From Halovenus amylolytica (lineage in GTDB: Archaea; Halobacteriota; Halobacteria; Halobacteriales; Haloarculaceae): DNA of 64,000 nt. A program made the translations under genes and the position numbers. The DNA lies in assembly GCA_004015825.1 (NCBI GenBank), contig SAYS01000006.1, positions 160,665 through 224,664 of the forward strand, in the 5' to 3' direction. Below are positions 60,484 through 64,000 of the stretch, piece after piece (within the stretch, counting starts at the first letter, position 1; each line of letters opens with the position of its first letter). The notes under the pieces were generated by a model. The model did not search any database and was not told the DNA's origin. It saw nothing but the letters and a program-made list of their open reading frames with translations.

Positions 60484-61059
60484 TCACTTCTCTTCTTGGT
60501 TCCCTTCGCCAGGATCGTACCGTTCGGCGGCTGATTCGAAACTCAGTTCTTCCTGCTGTTTCGCGCGGCGACTCTCCTGCTGTGCGATGGCCTCTGGATC
60601 GGGACTGGCGTCGTCGTCGATCCTGGCCCAGGAGTCGTGGACTTTGGCGTGACACCACCGGCAGAGTGTGATCGTAATCTCGTCGCTCGTCTCGCCGCTG
60701 CCGTGGGCCGACCCGCTCGCGTAGGAGAGGTGGTGTTCTTCGAGTAGCGGGCGGTCGTCGTGGTGGGCCATCCGCTGTTCGTCGAGCCCACAGCGCTGGC
60801 ACTCGTCGCCGGCACTGCGCGCCCGGAAGTGGGGACAGTCTGCCCAGTCCCAGTGACCGGTGAGCCCCTCCTCGTCTGTCTCGCCGGCGACAGGGCACTG
60901 GTACTCCTGCTCGCGCAACTCCGTTGCAAACTGCGGATCGTGGTCGCCGTACTCGACTGCGAACCGACACTTGCCCTCGTCGGTGAGAAAATCACAGCGG
61001 TCGACGAACTGGTAGGGGTCGTCCACGCCGACGGAGGTCCCGGCGTCCGTTTTCTCCAT
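60484..61059 (-). CDS. HNH-like zinc protein of haloarchaea
   Basis: The 191-residue protein has a Cys-rich N-terminal half (CDFLTDEGKC, YQCPVAG, DECQRCGLDEQRM) and a C-terminal HNH-like core: LLEEHHLSYASGSAHGSG and ITLCRWCHAKVHDSW. The HH and CxxCHxxxH arrangement is the usual HNH metal site. Function unknown; convergent with copA by one base. Confidence 0.7.
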   Translation of the reverse strand: MEKTDAGTSVGVDDPYQFVDRCDFLTDEGKCRFAVEYGDHDPQFATELREQEYQCPVAGETDEEGLTGHWDWADCPHFRARSAGDECQRCGLDEQRMAHHDDRPLLEEHHLSYASGSAHGSGETSDEITITLCRWCHAKVHDSWARIDDDASPDPEAIAQQESRRAKQQEELSFESAAERYDPGEGNQEEK

Positions 61060-61189
61060 GCGTCTGCTGTGTCCGCGATCTGCTTGAGTCTTTGTGCGGG
61101 AACTCTATCGACGCGTCAACAACACTGATGGATACCCAGCACTGTGAGACGGCAGACAGACTTTTTTCCCGAGGCTGTGAGATGCCGGT

Positions 61190-61600
61190 ATGGCAGTGCA
61201 CGTCGTCCACGACCGAGACGATACGTTGGGTGAGCAAGCGACCGAGCCGCGGACACTCGCGACCGAAGTCGAGGTCGCCGACTCGGGGCTCGCACAGATG
61301 CGCGGGCTGATGTTCCGGTCGGAGCTGCCCGAGAACTTCGCACTCGTGATGGAGGTCGGCAGTAGCGGTGGGCTGCCGTTTACCAGCGGCCCGCCACGGC
61401 AGTTCGTCCACATGCTTTTCGTCCGTCACTCGCTGGATGTCCTCTGGCTCGACGACGACGAAGTACTCAAAGCGAAACGGATGCATCCCTGGCGAAGCGC
61501 CGGGATGGCCCGGGCCGACCGGATCGTCGAACTCCCGGCAGGGGCGGCCGAGGGTGTCGCTCCCGGGGACACCGTTCGTGTCGTCGACAGCTCGGGCTGA
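61190..61600 (+). CDS. DUF192-family protein
   Basis: The 136-residue protein contains ADSGLAQMRGLMFRSELPEN and FVHMLFVRHSLDVLWLDDDE, the hallmark of DUF192. A final part with AGMARADRIVELPAGAAEGV is also typical. No lipobox or signal peptide is seen in this form. It precedes the citramalate/isopropylmalate synthase gene. Confidence 0.85.
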   Translation: MAVHVVHDRDDTLGEQATEPRTLATEVEVADSGLAQMRGLMFRSELPENFALVMEVGSSGGLPFTSGPPRQFVHMLFVRHSLDVLWLDDDEVLKAKRMHPWRSAGMARADRIVELPAGAAEGVAPGDTVRVVDSSG

Positions 61601-61660
61601 TCGCAAAAGGCAACTTTATAGGGCTGCACACCCCCAGAGACAACCAGGGTAACATGACCC

Positions 61661-63199
61661 GTGATCGATTTATTCGGGGGCCACCCCGACACCACCTCGC
61701 TTGACGACACTGACGACGTACAGCTTCTCGACACGACGCTCCGGGATGGCGAACAAGCACCGGGTATATCGCTGACACCCGACGAGAAAGCACACATCGC
61801 ACGCAAACTCGACGGGGCCGGGATCGACGTGATCGAGGCCGGCAGCGCCTGCACTGGTGCCGGCGAACGCCAGACGATCCAGCGCGTCACCGATCTCGAC
61901 ATCTCGGCGACAGTGACGAGTTTCTGCCGTGGTATCAAAAACGACATCGACCTCGCGATGGACTGCGATGTCGACGGGATCAACCTCGTCGTGCCGGCCA
62001 GTGACAAACACGTCAGAGACAAGGTCGGCATCACGCCACAGGAAAACGTCACGAAGACTGCAGAGCTGGTCGACTACGCCAAAGACCACGGCCTCTGGGT
62101 CGAGGTCATCGGCGAAGACGGCTCCCGTGCCGATCTGAACTATCTCGAACAGCTCATGGGTGCCTCGTTCGACGCCGGTGCTGATCGTGTGTGTTACGCC
62201 GACACCGTCGGCCACGCCACGCCCGACCGGACACTTGCCGTGGTTTCCAGGCTCGTCGATCTCGGGCCGACGAGTACGCACACCCACGACGATCTGGGGC
62301 TGGCGATGACGAACGTGCTGGTCTCGGTCGCCGCGGGTGCGGATCTCGTCCACGGGACGATCAACGGCATCGGCGAACGGGCCGGCAACGTCGCACTGGA
62401 GGAAGTCGCGATCGCACTCGATCACGGCTACGGGATCGAGACGATGGATCTGGAGAAGATCTACGAGCTGGCACAGCTGGTCGCCAACAAGACCGGCGTC
62501 CCGCTCCCGCCGAACAAGGCGGTCGTCGGCCAGAACGCCTTCACTCACGAGTCGGGCATCCACACCGACGGTACGCTGAAAGACGACGCGATGTACGAGC
62601 CGTACCCACCGGAGAAGGTGGGCCGAAAGCGCCGACTCGCACTCGGAAAACACGCCGGACGCGCGGGTGTCGAAGCAGCGCTCGGCGAACACGACGTCGA
62701 GGTCACCGACGACCAACTCGTGGATATCGTTGCCCGGGTCAAGGAGATCGGCGACCGGGGCAAACGCGTCACCGACGCCGACCTCCTGCGGATCGCAGAG
62801 GAGATAAGCGGCACCGACCGCGACCGCCGGGTCGAACTGCTCGATCTGACGGCGGTCAGCGGGGTCAACCCGCCGACTGCGAGCATCCGGCTCGACGTCG
62901 ACGGCGAACAGCGCGAGAACGCCGCGACCGGCTCCGGACCGGTCGATGCTGCGATGAACGCGACTGTCGAGGCGTTGAGCCACGAACTCGACGCGGCGCT
63001 TGAATCCTACCACGTCGACGCGATCACCGGCGGCACCGACGCCGTCGTGACTGTCGAAGTCGAGATGTCACGCGGCGACGACACTGTCGCCGTCTCACAG
63101 AGCGACTCCGATATCACGCATGCGTCGGTCACCGCGATGGTCGAAGCGATGGACCGCCTCATCGCCTCGGACGAAGACCGGGTCATCGCCGACGACTGA
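61661..63199 (+). CDS. cimA: (R)-citramalate / 2-isopropylmalate synthase
   Basis: The 512-residue acyl-transferase of the HMGL-like family begins near a GTG at 61661. LLDTTLRDGEQAPG lies at 22-35, THTHDDLGLA with HxHxD near 206, NGIGERAGNVALEEVAIAL and FTHESGIHTDGTL near 293. A C-terminal regulatory domain (LeuA dimer) follows. It joins acetyl-CoA to pyruvate or 2-oxoisovalerate, for isoleucine or leucine synthesis. The two substrates cannot be told apart from motifs alone. A TTTATAG box lies about 45 bases upstream. Confidence 0.85.
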   Translation: MIDLFGGHPDTTSLDDTDDVQLLDTTLRDGEQAPGISLTPDEKAHIARKLDGAGIDVIEAGSACTGAGERQTIQRVTDLDISATVTSFCRGIKNDIDLAMDCDVDGINLVVPASDKHVRDKVGITPQENVTKTAELVDYAKDHGLWVEVIGEDGSRADLNYLEQLMGASFDAGADRVCYADTVGHATPDRTLAVVSRLVDLGPTSTHTHDDLGLAMTNVLVSVAAGADLVHGTINGIGERAGNVALEEVAIALDHGYGIETMDLEKIYELAQLVANKTGVPLPPNKAVVGQNAFTHESGIHTDGTLKDDAMYEPYPPEKVGRKRRLALGKHAGRAGVEAALGEHDVEVTDDQLVDIVARVKEIGDRGKRVTDADLLRIAEEISGTDRDRRVELLDLTAVSGVNPPTASIRLDVDGEQRENAATGSGPVDAAMNATVEALSHELDAALESYHVDAITGGTDAVVTVEVEMSRGDDTVAVSQSDSDITHASVTAMVEAMDRLIASDEDRVIADD

Positions 63200-63316
63200 T
63201 CGGTCGCCGAAGTCGTTTTTCGTCTCTTCTCGACTGCTTCCGGCCTGACGTCTGACAACTGACTGACGATCATTTTTCCGTGTGAAACCCTTACATGAAA
63301 TCCCGAGGACTGCCCA

Positions 63317-63721
63317 ATGCGACACACCTCTAACCCGCCTAATTGCGGTGAGTCTGGGTCCGCAGACGAGTCCCACAGCAGCGACCAACAGCTACCAGTC
63401 AGCCTGGGTTCTACTGACTCGGTTCACTATCTCAGAGAACGGATCCATATTGCGACACTCGAACAAGAAATGGAGACACTAGAAGCAGAACGCGACGAGT
63501 TTGCCAGGCAAGTCGACGAGCTCGAGGACGAACTCGAAGCACTCGAAGACGAGATTGCCACCCTGGAAGGTATCATCGAACAGAAAGACGACCAGTTACA
63601 GCAGGTTATCTCGAACTACGAGACCGTCATCGATCACAAACACGACCAGCAGATGGACGACCAGACCACCGATTCGCGGTTCAGGTCGGGTATCGACTGG
63701 GTGTTCGACTGGATCAAATGA
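63317..63721 (+). CDS. Coiled-coil acidic hypothetical protein
   Basis: The 134-residue protein has a disordered N-terminus (about 1-38) and a long coiled coil (about 45-105) with heptads such as LEQEMETLEAERDEFARQVD and LEALEDEIATLEGIIEQKDD. The C-terminus is WVFDWIK, which may be an amphipathic anchor. No enzymatic motif. It stops directly before the structured element at 63740. Confidence 0.6.
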   Translation: MRHTSNPPNCGESGSADESHSSDQQLPVSLGSTDSVHYLRERIHIATLEQEMETLEAERDEFARQVDELEDELEALEDEIATLEGIIEQKDDQLQQVISNYETVIDHKHDQQMDDQTTDSRFRSGIDWVFDWIK

Positions 63722-63739
63722 TAGAGATACGAGCGCATA

Positions 63740-63807
63740 CCCCCGCCTTCCCGTGAGTGACGAGTGTTCCGACACCCTGTCGGAACCGAGGAGCGAACAG
63801 GCGGGGG
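63740..63807. repeat. Nested strong hairpin before the partial IS
   Basis: The outer stem CCCCCGCC/GGCGGGGG (63740-63747 and 63800-63807) encloses a second perfect stem GTTCCGACA/TGTCGGAAC (63766-63774 and 63778-63786, loop CCC). It starts about 20 bases after the coiled-coil gene and about 107 bases before the TnpA start. It resembles the subterminal structure of IS200/IS605-type elements but could also act as terminator. Confidence 0.6.
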
Positions 63808-63913
63808 TCGAGCGGACAACATAGTGTGACAATCCACAATTCTATTGCAGGGCTGGATTTCCCACCGTTTCCCCAAGATATTTGCCATGACATGAACATA
63901 GTGTGTAGCACGG

Positions 63914-64000
63914 ATGAAGACCACACGGCACGCAACCTACAACCTCAACTACCACATAGTGTGGCTCCCGAAGTCTCGCAGAACCGACGGTTCTGCGGAT
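63914..64000 (+). CDS. tnpA: TnpA-type (IS200) transposase, cut by the window end
   Basis: MKTTRHATYNLNYHIVWLPK is the standard N-terminus of haloarchaeal IS200 transposases; 29 codons are visible. The last codons (63977-63997) form a 9-base inverted repeat CGCAGAACC/GGTTCTGCG, and the residues they encode (SRRTDGSAD) depart from the usual PKYRR-type continuation. The gene may thus be altered there. The rest lies outside the window. Confidence 0.65.
   Translation, partial: MKTTRHATYNLNYHIVWLPKSRRTDGSAD

Noticed and set aside
61670..63013. 447-residue antisense frame in the citramalate/isopropylmalate synthase gene
   Set aside because: Mirror of a well-supported enzyme gene; no family pattern of its own.
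1..64000. tRNA or rRNA genes
   Set aside because: No cloverleaf with TPsiC-like and anticodon features and no rRNA-like conserved stretch was noticed by eye; a tRNAscan run would be needed to exclude them fully.

Overview
The window comes from a haloarchaeon (class Halobacteria). Almost every predicted protein is strongly acidic. Many starts sit about 25-30 bases after an AT-rich TATA-like box with no leader. The window also carries an S-layer glycoprotein gene next to archaeosortase A and an archaeal STT3-type transferase, a diphthine synthase, and haloarchaeal insertion sequences. The species cannot be named from the sequence alone.

Layout. 1-2805: AT-richer, gene-poor and decayed, with a partial unknown gene, a winged-helix membrane protein and a gene remnant. 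2806-6434: a dTDP-rhamnose block (rmlB, rmlD, a small zinc-finger protein, rmlA, rmlC). 6439-17222: a glycan locus with an FkbM methyltransferase, an oligosaccharide flippase, four glycosyltransferases, a membrane GT-C-like protein and two sulfatase-fold enzymes; its first part (to about 14650) is visibly AT-rich. 17314-20347: a winged-helix gene and a three-gene operon of RAMP-fold (Cas7-like and Cas5-like) proteins without a CRISPR array. This matches the derived haloarchaeal class 1 system called HRAMP. Its upstream leader holds four consecutive inverted repeats, and the module is flanked by an intact GT4 gene and a fragment of a GT4 gene. 20713-22272: the polyprenyl-phosphate sugar transferase that probably starts the glycan. 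22511-24366: an intact IS200/IS605 element (TnpA and TnpB). 24367-28419: VapBC, a small regulator and membrane-protein genes, and a TumE/TumA-like toxin-antitoxin pair. 28549-28628: a nested-palindrome element. 28671-40297: the cell-surface block (sugar epimerase, DUF4330 protein, UppP, a divergent STT3/AglB, S-layer glycoprotein, archaeosortase A). 40306-63721: mostly core genes (dph5, gcvT-gcvH, proC-proB-proA, guaAa, a P2-type ATPase, a gamma-glutamyltransferase, a copper module of chaperone, Lrp-TRASH regulator and CopA, and a citramalate/isopropylmalate synthase). 63740-64000: a strong nested hairpin and the start of a second IS200/IS605-type TnpA, cut by the window edge.

How the parts fit. 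The rml genes supply dTDP-rhamnose. The sugar transferase and GT2/GT4 enzymes would build a lipid-linked glycan, and the flippase would move it outward. The STT3-type enzyme would attach it to the S-layer glycoprotein, whose C-terminal tail would be processed by archaeosortase A, while UppP may recycle the lipid carrier. The most interesting part is the RAMP operon with its hairpin-tiled leader, sitting as an insert inside the glycan locus.
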